64,000 bases of DNA from Lysobacter sp. (GTDB lineage: Bacteria; Pseudomonadota; Gammaproteobacteria; Xanthomonadales; Xanthomonadaceae): positions 339,138 through 403,137 of the forward strand of contig JAHCAU010000003.1 in assembly GCA_019634715.1 (NCBI GenBank), given 5' to 3'. Every line of letters begins with the position of its first letter. Positions within the stretch are counted from its first letter, which is position 1. Of the stretch, positions 35,187 to 48,175 are shown piece after piece. Below the pieces are notes generated by a model. That model saw only the letters and a program-made list of their open reading frames with translations. It ran no database searches and was not told the DNA's origin. A program made the position numbers and the translations under genes.

Positions 35187-38100
35187 TTCACCTCGAATTC
35201 GCCCACGAACACCGTCTCGCTCCGGCCGCTCAGCCGCAGGGTCACGGTCTCGTCCTTGCGACGCGGGGTGCCCCAGCCGGCGCTCAGGCGCAGATTCAGC
35301 GTGGTCGCGCCGGTGACGATCTGCTGGCGGTCGCCGAAGAAGTTCGCTTCGACCTTGTACTTGCCCGGCTTCGCATCCTTCAGCACGAATTCCTCCGGGC
35401 CGTAGCCGCCGGTGAAGTCGGCACTGAGCAGGCCGCCCTGGAAGGTGTTTCGATTGCCGTAGTAGCCCTTCTCGCCGTTGGGATCGGTGACCCACAGGTC
35501 CATGTCGCTGTTGTCGCTGTCCCAGGCCAGCACCACGCGTAGGTCCAGCGGCATGTTCTTCAGCAGGCGGCGATCGATGAAAGCGATGTCGAGCGGTTCC
35601 GGACTGGCGGCGATGATCTCGTTCATCTCGTTGAGCGCGATCAGCTCGACCTCGGAGAACCGGCTGTCCCAGGACCTGGCCGCGACCTCGTACAGTCGTT
35701 CGATCGCTTCCTGGCGCTGCCCCGCCCCGGCCAGCGCCAGGCCCAGGTCGCGATGGCTCTGCGGTTCCTCGTCGGCCAGGCGCAGCACCTCGCGCAGCAC
35801 CGCGATCGCATGCGGCCAGTCCTCGGCCTGCATCAGCCGGTAACCGAGCACGCGCAGCACGTGGCGATTTTCCAGCTTCATTTCCGCGAGATTCGACAGC
35901 ACGCGCAGCGCCTCGGCGCGACGGCCCTTCTTCAGCAGCAGATCGGCGACATCGAGATAGAACGCGGTACTGTCGGCGTGGCTGTCCTTTTCGTCGAGGT
36001 AGAGCGAGTAGAGGTCTTCCGCCTTCGCGTCGCGCAGGCGACGGGCGTACGGCGAATCCGGTGCCCAGGCCTGCAGGCGGATGGCGACGCCTGCGCCTGC
36101 ATCGTCCTGGGGAGCCAGCGCCGCTTCCTGCTCGGACTGCCGGCGTGCGCCGGCCGGGGCTGCGGCACGCTGTTGCGAGGCGCGTTCGGCCATCGCGCTT
36201 TCGCGCGCGCGGGCCAATTCTTCCGCGGCCACCGGAGATGGCGGGGCGGATGGCGGCGGTGGCGGTGCGGACATCACCGGCGCAGCAGCGTCGGCGGCGA
36301 CGTAACCCAGCGCTTCGCCACGACGATCGCCCTTGGGCTTCGGCGGCAAGGTCTTCGGAAAGGTCTTCCCCCACCACTCGACACGCTCGGCAAAGCGCTT
36401 CGCGACGATCTCCAGCCGCTCGCTGCGGCTCTGCTCTCGCGTGCGGTCGCGGGTGCGCTGCAACGCGGCGACCTGTTCGCGCAAGGCCGGCGGCGCGGGA
36501 ATGTCGTAGCGCACGTAGTCTTCGGGGGATTCGAGCACCAGCAGCGACGTGCCGGGCGTGACGATGCCGAAGCGCTGTCCCAGCCGGGTGATCGCGCCGC
36601 GATGGCGCTCCGGCTCCGCGGCCTTCGACGCCACCTGCCAGCTCGCCCACAGGGCCGCGACCTGCGTACTGGCTGGTGCGTCGGCCACGACAGACGCATC
36701 GACAGTGCGCACGCGACCGCCTTCCTGCACGCGGACCCGCAGGCGCGCGCTGGCCTCGGTCATGCGACCGGCCACGCGCATCAGGCCGTCATCGATGTCC
36801 CACGACTGCGGCAGCAGGTCGTCGATGCCCTCGCCTTCCAGTGCGACCACGCGACGCCCCTGGCCGAGCAGCGCATCCGCTGCGGCATCGAGACCATCGC
36901 GGCCCTGCCAGCGCACGAGCCGTCCGCCGCGCGCTTGCGCCAGCGCCGACAGCCGCGTCGCATCGACTTCGGCACCGGACGAGGCCAGCGCGTACAGCGA
37001 CTGGCCGTTCTTCAATGCCGGAAACGCGCGATCGCCATAGTTGTGCAGGCCATCGCTGACCAGCAGGTATTCGCCGACGCCCTGCTCTGGCGTCCAGTCC
37101 GCCAGATCGCTGGCGCCATCGTGCACCAATGCGTCCAGCGCCTTGCGCAACGCGCTCCAGTCGCCGTTGCGGATCGCGAATCGACCGCCATCCGCGCCCA
37201 CGTCGCGCAGCACGCGCAGACGCACTTCGCCGTTGCCCATCGCCGCGAAGTAGCGGTCGAGCAGCGCGAACTCGCCCTGCCGGTCGCGATGGCGCGCCGA
37301 TGCGGAGGCGTCCCAGAGCAGGCCGATGGCCGACGGGATGCGGCGTTTCGTTGCCGCACCCGAGGCTTCGGGCAGCGGAATGTCGATCAGCGCGAAGCGC
37401 TCGCCGTCGAAGGACTGCACGAAGGCCTGCGCATCGGCGCTCGCCGGCAGGCGCAGGCTCAGCGTCGAAGCCGGCCGCGTACGCCCACCGGCCACGCGTT
37501 CGCGCAGGATGTCATGACGCGCGACATAGGCGCCACGGCGACGCTCGAAGCGCAGCGCATCGAAGCGGCCGCTCTGCGTCGGCATGGCACGCAGGCCATC
37601 CGCCTGGATCGACAGCGTCGCGCCATCGGCCTCGTCGAGCAGATGCACCGGCACGTCGAGCCGCCAGGCATCGCCGTCGCGACGCAGGGCTTCGTCGATG
37701 ACGAGCCGGACCTGACGCGTGCCGCGCGCGGGGATCGGATACACGCGCAGGCGGAAATGGTTGCCGGCGGTCTGTTCGAGCAGGCCCGGGTCGACGTTGC
37801 GCCGCTCGATGCTCTCGAACACCTGCTGCGCCTTCTGCTTGGGCACCGGCACCGCATCGCGCAGCGCGCCGTCGATGTCCAGCGCGAAGGCGCTGACCTG
37901 CTGGCCGGGCTGCAGCGGGAATTCGAGGTTGCCTTCGAGCAGGCGGTCGTTGGGGTTGTGCAGCGTGAGCAGCACCGTGGTGCGCGCGAGGCTGCCGTGG
38001 GTCTCGACATCGAGCTTCGCTTCGCGCAGAGAGATCGGGATCTTCGCCTCGGCTGCGCGGATGAGTGGCGGCGCAGTGAGCGCATCGGGTACGACCGGAA

Positions 38101-38212
38101 CGGCCGGCGGCCGGGGCGGTCGCGGGGTGCGCGCTTCGCCGGGCAGGCTCTGGCCCAGCAGCAGGCCCAGCACGAGGGTGGCGGTGGCGGTCGCGGAGAA
38201 ACCTCGGCGCAT
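35183..38212 (-). CDS. Large exported VIT/vWA/TPR/DUF2135 protein
   Basis: 1009 residues with a signal peptide (MRRGFSATATATLVLGLLLG ... GEA). A VIT domain (~residues 50-180: LHNPNDRLLEGNLEFPLQPG, RRNVDPGLLEQTAGNHFRL) is like that of inter-alpha-trypsin inhibitor. A vWA domain with a MIDAS-like DASAS (~305) follows, then a beta-rich region, a Pro/Ala/Gln low-complexity linker (~640-720), TPR-like helices (~745-860: AEALRVLSNLAEMKL, AIAVLREVLRLADEEPQSH), and a C-terminal DUF2135 domain (VVLAWDSDNSDMDLWVTDPN). Family proteins are periplasmic or surface-exposed and of unknown function, probably in protein binding. It follows recJ by 94 bases on the same strand. Confidence 0.85.
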   Translation of the reverse strand: MRRGFSATATATLVLGLLLGQSLPGEARTPRPPRPPAVPVVPDALTAPPLIRAAEAKIPISLREAKLDVETHGSLARTTVLLTLHNPNDRLLEGNLEFPLQPGQQVSAFALDIDGALRDAVPVPKQKAQQVFESIERRNVDPGLLEQTAGNHFRLRVYPIPARGTRQVRLVIDEALRRDGDAWRLDVPVHLLDEADGATLSIQADGLRAMPTQSGRFDALRFERRRGAYVARHDILRERVAGGRTRPASTLSLRLPASADAQAFVQSFDGERFALIDIPLPEASGAATKRRIPSAIGLLWDASASARHRDRQGEFALLDRYFAAMGNGEVRLRVLRDVGADGGRFAIRNGDWSALRKALDALVHDGASDLADWTPEQGVGEYLLVSDGLHNYGDRAFPALKNGQSLYALASSGAEVDATRLSALAQARGGRLVRWQGRDGLDAAADALLGQGRRVVALEGEGIDDLLPQSWDIDDGLMRVAGRMTEASARLRVRVQEGGRVRTVDASVVADAPASTQVAALWASWQVASKAAEPERHRGAITRLGQRFGIVTPGTSLLVLESPEDYVRYDIPAPPALREQVAALQRTRDRTREQSRSERLEIVAKRFAERVEWWGKTFPKTLPPKPKGDRRGEALGYVAADAAAPVMSAPPPPPSAPPSPVAAEELARARESAMAERASQQRAAAPAGARRQSEQEAALAPQDDAGAGVAIRLQAWAPDSPYARRLRDAKAEDLYSLYLDEKDSHADSTAFYLDVADLLLKKGRRAEALRVLSNLAEMKLENRHVLRVLGYRLMQAEDWPHAIAVLREVLRLADEEPQSHRDLGLALAGAGQRQEAIERLYEVAARSWDSRFSEVELIALNEMNEIIAASPEPLDIAFIDRRLLKNMPLDLRVVLAWDSDNSDMDLWVTDPNGEKGYYGNRNTFQGGLLSADFTGGYGPEEFVLKDAKPGKYKVEANFFGDRQQIVTGATTLNLRLSAGWGTPRRKDETVTLRLSGRSETVFVGEFEVK

Positions 38213-38306
38213 GGCGGTGTCCCGTGGAAAGGTGACGAGGGAACGGCCCGATGCCGGCGATGGGGTTGGGCCCGTGCGGACGATCCTAACCGAAGCCGCG
38301 ACGCGC

Positions 38307-40052
38307 TCAGACAGCGGCGACCGGCTCGCGATGCACCACGATCAATTGCACGGCATCGCCACCGCGCCAGTCGTCGGGCTGCAGGCGATAGGCCGCGCGG
38401 ATGCGCGACGGCGGCGGCGTGCCGTCCCAGCCGGAGAAGTGGATCGCGTTGATCCGCCGCGTGCCGCCGGGCCAGGCCAGTTCGAGTTTCAGATGGGTCT
38501 CGCCGACCGGTCGCCACTGCACCACATCGAAGACATCGTCGAACAGCGGCTCGGGGAAGGCCTGCCCCCATGGCCCGCCATCGCGCAGCGCGAGCGCGGT
38601 GGCGAGCGCGCAGGCATCCGGCGGAATGGCGCCGTCGCTCAATACCACGTCCTGCAGCAGTTCGGGCGACAGCAGTTCCACGGCGCAGGCCTCGAAGGCG
38701 CGCTGGAAGGCCGGCAGGTCGACGAGGCGAAGACTGAGGCCCGCCGCCATGGCGTGACCGCCGAAACGGCCGATCAGGCCGGGATGGCGCGCGTCGACCA
38801 TCGCCAGCGCATCGCGGATGTGGAAACCGGCGATCGAACGCGCGGAACCGCGCAGTTCGTCGCCGCCCGGTTCGCTCGGCGCGAACGCGATCGTCGGACG
38901 ATGCACGCGTTCCTTGATCTTCGAGGCGACCAGGCCGACCACGCCGGGATGCCAGTCCTCGTGATGCAGACACACGGTCGCACGCCGCGCATCGCCGTCC
39001 AGCGAGAGCGCGGACAGCGCGGCCTCGGCATCGCCGACCATCTGCGCCTGCACGCCACGGCGCTCGGCGTTGATGCCGTCGAGGATCTCGGCGAGTTCGC
39101 GCGCACGACGGGCGTCGTCGGTGAGCAGGCATTCGATGCCGAGGGTCATGTCCTCCAGCCGACCGGCCGCGTTGATGCGCGGCGCCAGCGCGTAGCCGAT
39201 GTCGGCCGAGGTCAGCGCGGCTTCGCTGCGTTTCGACACAGCGATGAGCGCGCGCAGCCCGGCGCAGCCGCGGCCGGCGCGCAGGCGGCGCAGGCCGGCG
39301 GCGACCAGCGCGCGGTTGTTCACGTCCAGCGGCACGAGGTCGGCGACGGTACCGACCGCGACGAGATCGAGCAGCACGGTCAGATCCGGCGGATCGCCTG
39401 TGAAACGGCCCTCGTCGCGCAGGCGGCGGCGCAGGGCCAGCAGCACGTAGAACAGCACGCCGACGCCGGCCAGCGACTTGCTGGCGAAAGCGTCGCCGCG
39501 CAGGTTGGGATCGACGATGACATCGGCCGGCGGCAGCGATTCGCCGGGCAGATGGTGATCGGTGACCAGCACCCGCCAGCCGCGCGCCTTGGCGGCGGCG
39601 ATGCCGGCGTGACAGGCGATGCCGTGGTCGACGGTGACCAGCAGGTCCGGCGACAGCGCCTCGAGTTCGTCGACCAGCGCGGGCGACAGGCCATAGCCAT
39701 GGACCATGCGGTTCGGCACCGCGTACGAGACATGCGCCGCGCCGAGCAGGCGCAGGCCGCGCACCGCGACCGCACAGGCGGTGGCGCCGTCGCAGTCGAA
39801 ATCGCCGACGATCAGGATGTGCTGCTGCGCGGCGATGGCCTCGGCGAGCAGCCGCGCGGCCTCGTCGATGCCCTGCAGGTCGTCCGGCGGCAGCAACTGG
39901 TTCAGCCGCGGCTGCGCCTGCGCATGCGTGCGCGCCCCACGCGCGGCGTAGACGCGACGCAGCAGCGGCGAAACATCGGCGGGCCAGTCCTGCTCGGGCA
40001 CGGGCATGTCGGGCGCGACGCCGTGCTCGTCGCGCCTGCGGATGGTCCGCAT
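38307..40052 (-). CDS. recJ: Single-stranded-DNA-specific exonuclease RecJ
   Basis: 5'-3' ssDNA exonuclease of RecFOR repair, mismatch repair and base excision. The 581-residue protein has DHH-family motifs VGDFDCDGATA, LVTVDHGIACH, LVTDHHLPGE, and the DHHA1 motif IGRFGGHAMAAGL, followed by the OB-fold (HLKLELAWPGG). The start at ATG 40052 shares a base with the rpfE stop (TGATG), so translation is coupled. Position next to rpfE is as in Xanthomonas. Confidence 0.96.
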   Translation of the reverse strand: MRTIRRRDEHGVAPDMPVPEQDWPADVSPLLRRVYAARGARTHAQAQPRLNQLLPPDDLQGIDEAARLLAEAIAAQQHILIVGDFDCDGATACAVAVRGLRLLGAAHVSYAVPNRMVHGYGLSPALVDELEALSPDLLVTVDHGIACHAGIAAAKARGWRVLVTDHHLPGESLPPADVIVDPNLRGDAFASKSLAGVGVLFYVLLALRRRLRDEGRFTGDPPDLTVLLDLVAVGTVADLVPLDVNNRALVAAGLRRLRAGRGCAGLRALIAVSKRSEAALTSADIGYALAPRINAAGRLEDMTLGIECLLTDDARRARELAEILDGINAERRGVQAQMVGDAEAALSALSLDGDARRATVCLHHEDWHPGVVGLVASKIKERVHRPTIAFAPSEPGGDELRGSARSIAGFHIRDALAMVDARHPGLIGRFGGHAMAAGLSLRLVDLPAFQRAFEACAVELLSPELLQDVVLSDGAIPPDACALATALALRDGGPWGQAFPEPLFDDVFDVVQWRPVGETHLKLELAWPGGTRRINAIHFSGWDGTPPPSRIRAAYRLQPDDWRGGDAVQLIVVHREPVAAV

Positions 40053-41023
40053 CAACCCGCGTCCGTCGCGACCGGCATCGACCAGCGCTTGCGCCAGATG
40101 CGCCAGCGTTGGCCACGACGCAGTACGAAGCGCCCGCCGTCTGCGGTATCGATGATTGCGCTGGCGCAACCGCCCTCACCCACCGCACGCAGCAGCGGCA
40201 GCAGCCAGTCGCGCTGCAGCGCGGCGAGATCGCGCATGCGGCGCAGGTCGAAGAGCGTGGTGCCATCCCGCAAGCCCGCGTCGGCGAACGACGCCGGCAG
40301 CCTGCCGGCATCGCCGCCCGCCAGCCGCGTGAGCGCGCAGGCCAGGTCGTCGTCGCTGGCAGCGCGCGCCACCTCGCCGCGCACCGTGGTCGGCAGCACG
40401 CCGCCGCCCCACAGCCACAGCGAGTTGACCGGCACCAGGCCACGCTCGGCGCGGCGCGCGTTCCAGGGATGGTTGTGCAGCAGGATCTGCGTTTCGTTGA
40501 TCAGCGCGCGCCAGCGGCGCCCTTCGGGACCTTCCGGCTGGTGCTCGAACAGGTCCGCGCCGATGGCGTCGTCGGGCGCGCTGAACGCGGGCAGCTTCGC
40601 TTCGCGTGGCAGGCGCAGGTACCAGTGCGTCGGCGACGGCGCATCGAGTTCGAAACCGGCGTCGCCGAACACCGGCTTGAGCGCAGGCAGCAAGGCTTCG
40701 ACATCCGCATCGTCCAGCCCCAGGCGTTCGCCGATGCCGAGCAGGCGCGCGCCGTTGATGTCGGGGCGCACGTGGGCGGGGTCGGCGCGCAGCCATGCAG
40801 AACCGACGGCATCGCCGACTTCGGCCTGGCGGGTCAGCGCGGCCGGCGCCCAGCGCGAGGGCACGATCGAGAACACGCGCGACAATTGCGCCTCGATCCC
40901 CGCCTCGCCCACGGGCGAGGCGTCCGCGCGCGCGAAGGCCGTCGCCAGTTCGGGCGCGAGCGACTGCCGGCCGAAGACCGACCAGGCGGGAAGCAGGAGG
41001 ACGAGGGCGCGATCGCGCGACAT
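40052..41023 (-). CDS. rpfE: RpfE family protein
   Basis: 323-residue protein of the RpfE family, often annotated as a phosphoglycerate-mutase-like regulatory protein. In X. campestris rpfE mutants have modest exoenzyme and polysaccharide effects. Features: LVLLLPAWSVFG at the start, a middle segment FELDAPSPTHWYLRLP, then ALINETQILLHNHPWN and VNSLWLWGGGVLP, which match cofactor-independent phosphoglycerate-mutase-like relatives. No catalytic role is proven. It lies 14 bases after greA and overlaps recJ. Confidence 0.85.
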   Translation of the reverse strand: MSRDRALVLLLPAWSVFGRQSLAPELATAFARADASPVGEAGIEAQLSRVFSIVPSRWAPAALTRQAEVGDAVGSAWLRADPAHVRPDINGARLLGIGERLGLDDADVEALLPALKPVFGDAGFELDAPSPTHWYLRLPREAKLPAFSAPDDAIGADLFEHQPEGPEGRRWRALINETQILLHNHPWNARRAERGLVPVNSLWLWGGGVLPTTVRGEVARAASDDDLACALTRLAGGDAGRLPASFADAGLRDGTTLFDLRRMRDLAALQRDWLLPLLRAVGEGGCASAIIDTADGGRFVLRRGQRWRIWRKRWSMPVATDAG

Positions 41024-41037
41024 GGCGGCCACCCCGC

Positions 41038-41513
41038 TCAGCCTTCGTAGGCGACCCGGATCAGTTCGTATTCGCGACGGCCGGCCGGGGCCTCGATCTC
41101 GACCGTGTCGCCTTCGTGCTTGCCGATCAGCGCGCGCGCCAGCGGCGAGGAGATCGCGATCAGGCCCTGCTTGATGTCGGCTTCGAGGTCGCCGACGATC
41201 TGGTAGCGCTTCTCCTCGTCGTTCTCGACATCGGCCAGGGTGACGGTCGCGCCGAAGACCACGCGGGTGCCGGCGTTCAGCGTGGAGATGTCGATCACCT
41301 GCGCATGCGACAGCTCGGCTTCGAGCTGCTTGATGCGGCCCTCGATGAAGCCCTGCTGCTCGCGCGCGGCATGGTACTCGGCGTTTTCCTTCAGGTCGCC
41401 GTGCGCGCGCGCTTCGGCGATCGCGGTGATGACGGCCGGACGCTGGACGCTCTTGAGGTTGTCCAGTTCGCTGCGCAGGCGCTGCGAGCCTTTCAGGGTG
41501 AGGGGTGCTCTGC

Positions 41514-41517
<4 letters not shown>
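41038..41517 (-). CDS. greA: Transcription elongation factor GreA
   Basis: 159-residue factor that stimulates RNA polymerase to cleave backtracked transcripts. The N-terminal coiled coil has [15 protein letters not shown] and [18 protein letters not shown], including the conserved acidic tip; the C-terminal FKBP-like domain ends with [23 protein letters not shown] 41517 overlaps the carB stop as ATGA, so greA is coupled to carB, as commonly seen (carB-greA) in gammaproteobacteria. Confidence 0.97.
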
Positions 41518-44759
<3,242 letters not shown>

Positions 44760-44815
44760 GGTCTTCGTCTGTCGTATGTGGAATTTCTTGGAGCGGGAGT
44801 TCCGGACTGCGCGCG

Positions 44816-45694
44816 TCAGCGCGACTTGTCGAGGAGCACCCGGGGCGGCACCCTGCATTCGGCGGCGGCGCCGAGCAGCATCTTCATCATGGTCATGCCG
44901 ATCGCGTCGAACGACTGCAGCCGCGTCATGCCGGCCATGCCCGCCAGCGGAAAGCCGCTGCCGAACAGTCCGCCGCCGGACGGGCCGCCGAAACCGCTGA
45001 GCGCACGCAGTTCCTCGTAATTCGGGTCGCCCATGAAGGTCAGCATCGCCAGCACTTCGGTGGCGCTGGCCGTATCGAGCAGCGCGTCCATCGGATTCGG
45101 GCGGGGCGGCGCGTCCACCACCGGATAGGCGCCCGAATCCTCGTTCGCATCGTCATCCGCCCCTGCGTCGTCCTGCACGGCAGCGACCTCGTCGGCGGAT
45201 GGTCGCGCCTCGACCGCCTCCGGCTTCGCGTCGCGCCTGGCCTTTTCCTCGGCCAGCGCTTCACCCATCAGCTTCGCCATGATGCCGCCAGCGCCGGATT
45301 CGAGCAGCTCCACGTCGTAGGCCATGCGTTGCGGGTGGCGGATCGCGTACAGCTCGACGTCGCGGCGCCGGATCGTGCGGTAGCGCTGCGGCGACATCTC
45401 GCGCAGCACGCAGGCGGCCTGCGCCTTGTCCAGCCGGCTGTCGTCGAACATGTCGCGCTGGATCTCGGCATCGGCCAGGATCCTGTCGATCGGCATCATC
45501 GCGATCAGCTGGTCGGTCATGCGATCGATCAGTGCGGCGTCCTTGCCCCTGGCGGCGAGCGCCGCCGACGGCAGGCACGACAGCCCGGCGGCAACGGCAG
45601 CGATGACGACGCCCCTGCTCATCGCCCTGCGCGTCGCCGCCAAGCGGCCCATCACGGTCTGCACGCCTGCCATCCTCATGTCCTCCCGCTTCAT
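44816..45694 (-). CDS. Exported hypothetical protein, paralogue of the 46160 gene
   Basis: 292 residues, with a signal sequence if started at 45694 or at the internal ATG 45652 (core [22 protein letters not shown]). The mature part shares a pattern with the 220-residue protein at 46160-46822: [19 protein letters not shown] against RLTDLMVELVPMGRIF; a cysteine followed by LREM(S)/[29 protein letters not shown] against DVKLLEGGAAALMGRLM; and a C-terminal Cys shortly before the end. An acidic low-complexity insert (~155-195) distinguishes this copy. It is the third gene of the carA-carB cassette, 4 bases after the 45699 gene. Function unknown. Confidence 0.75.
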   Translation of the reverse strand: MKREDMRMAGVQTVMGRLAATRRAMSRGVVIAAVAAGLSCLPSAALAARGKDAALIDRMTDQLIAMMPIDRILADAEIQRDMFDDSRLDKAQAACVLREMSPQRYRTIRRRDVELYAIRHPQRMAYDVELLESGAGGIMAKLMGEALAEEKARRDAKPEAVEARPSADEVAAVQDDAGADDDANEDSGAYPVVDAPPRPNPMDALLDTASATEVLAMLTFMGDPNYEELRALSGFGGPSGGGLFGSGFPLAGMAGMTRLQSFDAIGMTMMKMLLGAAAECRVPPRVLLDKSR

Positions 45695-45698
45695 GCGT

Positions 45699-46163
45699 TC
45701 AGTACCACCGGTCCTGCCAGCGTTCGCTCGGCAGCCAGGTGATCCCGTCTTCTTCGATGTTTTCGCCTTCGACCGCCACGCCGCCGGCCTGCACGGCCCG
45801 CAGCACGGCGGCGTTCATCTCGTCCCAGCTCGCCGCAGCCGCGCCGATCCGGGCGCCGATGCGGTTGTTGCGTGCATCCATCGCGCGTGCGGCATCGCCG
45901 CGTCCGTCGCGTTCCATCACCACGGTGACCCAGTCCACCCAGCGCGGCGAACCCGTATAGGCGACGATCGCGCTGGCCAGTGAATGCCGGTAGGCATCCT
46001 TCGGGCCGTGACGCCCGCCCGGCAGGTCCGAGCGCGACGTGGCGACATAGACCGTGCCGAGCACGAAGACGGGATAGACCGCGAGGACGGCCAGGACCAG
46101 CAGGCACCGGCGCCCCCAGCGGCGGCGCCGGATCTCTCGCGCCGGGCCGGTCACCGCGCTCAA
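45699..46163 (-). CDS. Small single-pass membrane protein, unknown
   Basis: 154 residues. A basic start (AREIRRRRWGRR) precedes one membrane segment (residues ~18-42, LLVLAVLAVYPVFVLGTVYV), with the remainder outside. The external part has GPKDAYRHSLASAIVAYTG and ARAMDARNNRIGARIG. The spacing of the His and of the Asn-Asn resembles short domains in other exported proteins, but I cannot name the family with confidence. Its ATG overlaps the stop of the upstream gene (ATGA) and its own stop lies 4 bases before the next gene, so the three are one translation unit. Confidence 0.72.
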   Translation of the reverse strand: MSAVTGPAREIRRRRWGRRCLLVLAVLAVYPVFVLGTVYVATSRSDLPGGRHGPKDAYRHSLASAIVAYTGSPRWVDWVTVVMERDGRGDAARAMDARNNRIGARIGAAAASWDEMNAAVLRAVQAGGVAVEGENIEEDGITWLPSERWQDRWY

Positions 46164-46822
46164 TTGAGCAGGCTTTCCATCGAGACCTTGCAGGTGCCCA
46201 TCGCGCGCAGCATCACCTGCATCGCGAGGTTCTCGCCCGCGGCCTCGCCGCTCTTCTCGTTCTCCTCGGCCGATTTCTCGCCCGAGAAGGCGTTGCCGAT
46301 GCCCGCGAGCTTGCGCAGGCCGACATGGTCGGGAGCGGTCATGAAGGCCATGAAGGAAGCCAGTTGCTCGGGCGAGGCACCGCCCAGCACTTCCTGTTCG
46401 CTCACCTTCACGCCGGTGCGCTCGCCTTCGGCGCCGGCCATCATCAAGCGCCCCATCAGGGCAGCGGCACCGCCTTCGAGCAGCTTGACGTCATCGGCGA
46501 CGCTCGACGGGTTGGCCGCCACGTATGCGGCCACTTCGGTGCGCTTGGCGCGGCGGTAGCCGACCGTGGTGAGTTCGGTACGCAGGCAGGACAGCTGGAC
46601 CGGCGTCACCGCCTGGGGCTTTTCCTGCATCGGCCACTTCGGATCGTCCTTGGCCAGCATCTCGAAGATGCGTCCCATCGGCACCAGCTCGACCATGAGG
46701 TCGGTGAGGCGCTCGGTCTGCGCGTCCTTCGAGGGTTTCGCGGGGCCGGCCGCATGCGCGGTGGCGAACAGGGCGACGCCGGCAAGCAGCAGCGCGGCGG
46801 TGGACTGGATGGCACGTTTCAT
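46160..46822 (-). CDS. Exported hypothetical protein, first gene of the carA-carB cassette
   Basis: 220 residues with a clear signal peptide (MKRAIQSTAALLLAGVALFA, cleavage near AHA-AG). The mature part is mostly helical and acidic, with two cysteines: one in LSCLRTEL and one in MGTCKVSME near the C-terminus. It is paralogous by pattern to the 44816-45694 product. The ATG at 46822 follows AGGGGGTTCCG upstream, close to a GGGG ribosome-binding site. It begins 64 bases after carA stops, and is coupled by ATGA to the next gene. No enzymatic motif is visible. Confidence 0.75.
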   Translation of the reverse strand: MKRAIQSTAALLLAGVALFATAHAAGPAKPSKDAQTERLTDLMVELVPMGRIFEMLAKDDPKWPMQEKPQAVTPVQLSCLRTELTTVGYRRAKRTEVAAYVAANPSSVADDVKLLEGGAAALMGRLMMAGAEGERTGVKVSEQEVLGGASPEQLASFMAFMTAPDHVGLRKLAGIGNAFSGEKSAEENEKSGEAAGENLAMQVMLRAMGTCKVSMESLLN

Positions 46823-46886
46823 CGGAACCCCCTGGACATGGGTGGGTGGTGCGTGTCGGCGGCGCTTGCGGACGCTGCGATGCGGA

Positions 46887-48011
46887 TCAGGCGCGTGCCT
46901 GCATCGTCGCGACGAAGCGGTCGAACAGCGGAGAGACGTCGTGCGGACCCGGGCTGGCTTCCGGATGCCCCTGGAAACTGAAGGCCGGCGCATCGGTGAG
47001 TGCAATGCCCTGGTTGCTGCCGTCGAACAGCGAGCGGTGGGTCACGCGGATGTTGGCCGGCAGCGTGGTTTCGTCGATGGCGAAGCCGTGGTTCTGCGCG
47101 GTGATCATCACCCGGCCGCTGTCGAGGTCGATCACCGGATGGTTGCCGCCGTGATGGCCGAACTTCATCTTCAGCGTCTGCGCACCGGAGGCCAGGCCCA
47201 GCAGCTGGTGGCCGAGGCAGATGCCGAAGGTCGGGATCTTCCGGGCGACGAACTCGCGGATCGCGGCGATGGCGTAGTCGCAGGGCGCCGGATCGCCGGG
47301 GCCGTTCGACAGGAAGACGCCGTCGGGCTGCATCGCCAGCACGTCGGCGGCGGGCGTCTGCGCGGGCACCACGGTCACGTCGCAGCCGCGTTCGGCGAGC
47401 ATGCGCAGGATGTTGCGCTTCACGCCGAAATCGTAGGCGACGACCTTGAACTTCGGTTCGGCGCCGACGAAGGCGTTGCGGTCGAGATCGAGCTGGCCTT
47501 CGCTCCACGGATAGGCGCTGCCGGTGCTCACCACCTTCGCCAGGTCCATGCCCTTGAGGCCGGGGAACTTGCGGGCGGCTTCGAGCGCCTTGTCCACGTC
47601 CACGTCACCGGCCATCACCGCGCCGTTCTGGGCACCGCGATCGCGCAGCAGGCGCGTGAGCTTGCGGGTGTCGATCTCGGAGATCGCGACGATGCCGCGG
47701 GCCTTGAGCCACTCCGGCAGCGCGATCTGGCTGCGCCAGTTGCTGGGACGACGCGGCACGTTGCGCACGATCAGGCCCGAGGCCCAGACCTGGCCGGCCT
47801 CGTCGTCGAGGTCGGTGCAGCCGGTATTGCCGATGTGCGGATAGGTCAGCGTGACCAGCTGGCGGGCGTAGGACGGGTCGGTCAGGATTTCCTGGTACCC
47901 GGTGATCGCGGTGTTGAACACGACTTCGCCGACGGACAGGCCGGGCGCGCCTACGGATTCGCCCTCGAATACGGTGCCGTCTTCGAGGACAAGAATTGCG
48001 GTTTCGGTCAC
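46887..48011 (-). CDS. carA: Carbamoyl-phosphate synthase small subunit
   Basis: 374-residue glutamine amidotransferase that supplies ammonia to CarB. The class I GATase part has the nucleophile elbow [13 protein letters not shown] (Cys) and [12 protein letters not shown] (His, Glu). The N-terminal domain contains [12 protein letters not shown]. The start is GTG 48011 ([17 protein letters not shown]), with AAAGGCGAA upstream. A hairpin with T-tract at 48047-48085 lies between the upstream dapB and this start, so carA may be attenuated or separately promoted. Confidence 0.97.
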   Translation of the reverse strand: MTETAILVLEDGTVFEGESVGAPGLSVGEVVFNTAITGYQEILTDPSYARQLVTLTYPHIGNTGCTDLDDEAGQVWASGLIVRNVPRRPSNWRSQIALPEWLKARGIVAISEIDTRKLTRLLRDRGAQNGAVMAGDVDVDKALEAARKFPGLKGMDLAKVVSTGSAYPWSEGQLDLDRNAFVGAEPKFKVVAYDFGVKRNILRMLAERGCDVTVVPAQTPAADVLAMQPDGVFLSNGPGDPAPCDYAIAAIREFVARKIPTFGICLGHQLLGLASGAQTLKMKFGHHGGNHPVIDLDSGRVMITAQNHGFAIDETTLPANIRVTHRSLFDGSNQGIALTDAPAFSFQGHPEASPGPHDVSPLFDRFVATMQARA

Positions 48012-48046
48012 GGGGTTCGCCTTTGTTGGGGCTGACGGCAGGTTGC

Positions 48047-48085
48047 AAAAAGCCCCGGGCGCGGTCTGTAACCGGCCCGTGGCTT
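48047..48085 (-). terminator. Intrinsic terminator or attenuator between dapB and carA
   Basis: On the minus strand AAGCC-A-CGGGC-CGGT pairs with ACCG-CGCCCG-GGGCTT around TACAG, and TTTTT follows. It lies about 36 bases before the carA GTG and 90 bases after the dapB stop. It is close to carA, so an attenuation role is as possible as simple dapB termination. Confidence 0.8.
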
Positions 48086-48175
48086 CTGGAGTCAGGCGAG
48101 CGAGAATTGTACCGGCGCGGACCGGCCAGCGCCAGCACGAATTGCGGCACTGCATCAAATACGGCGAGATTCGCC

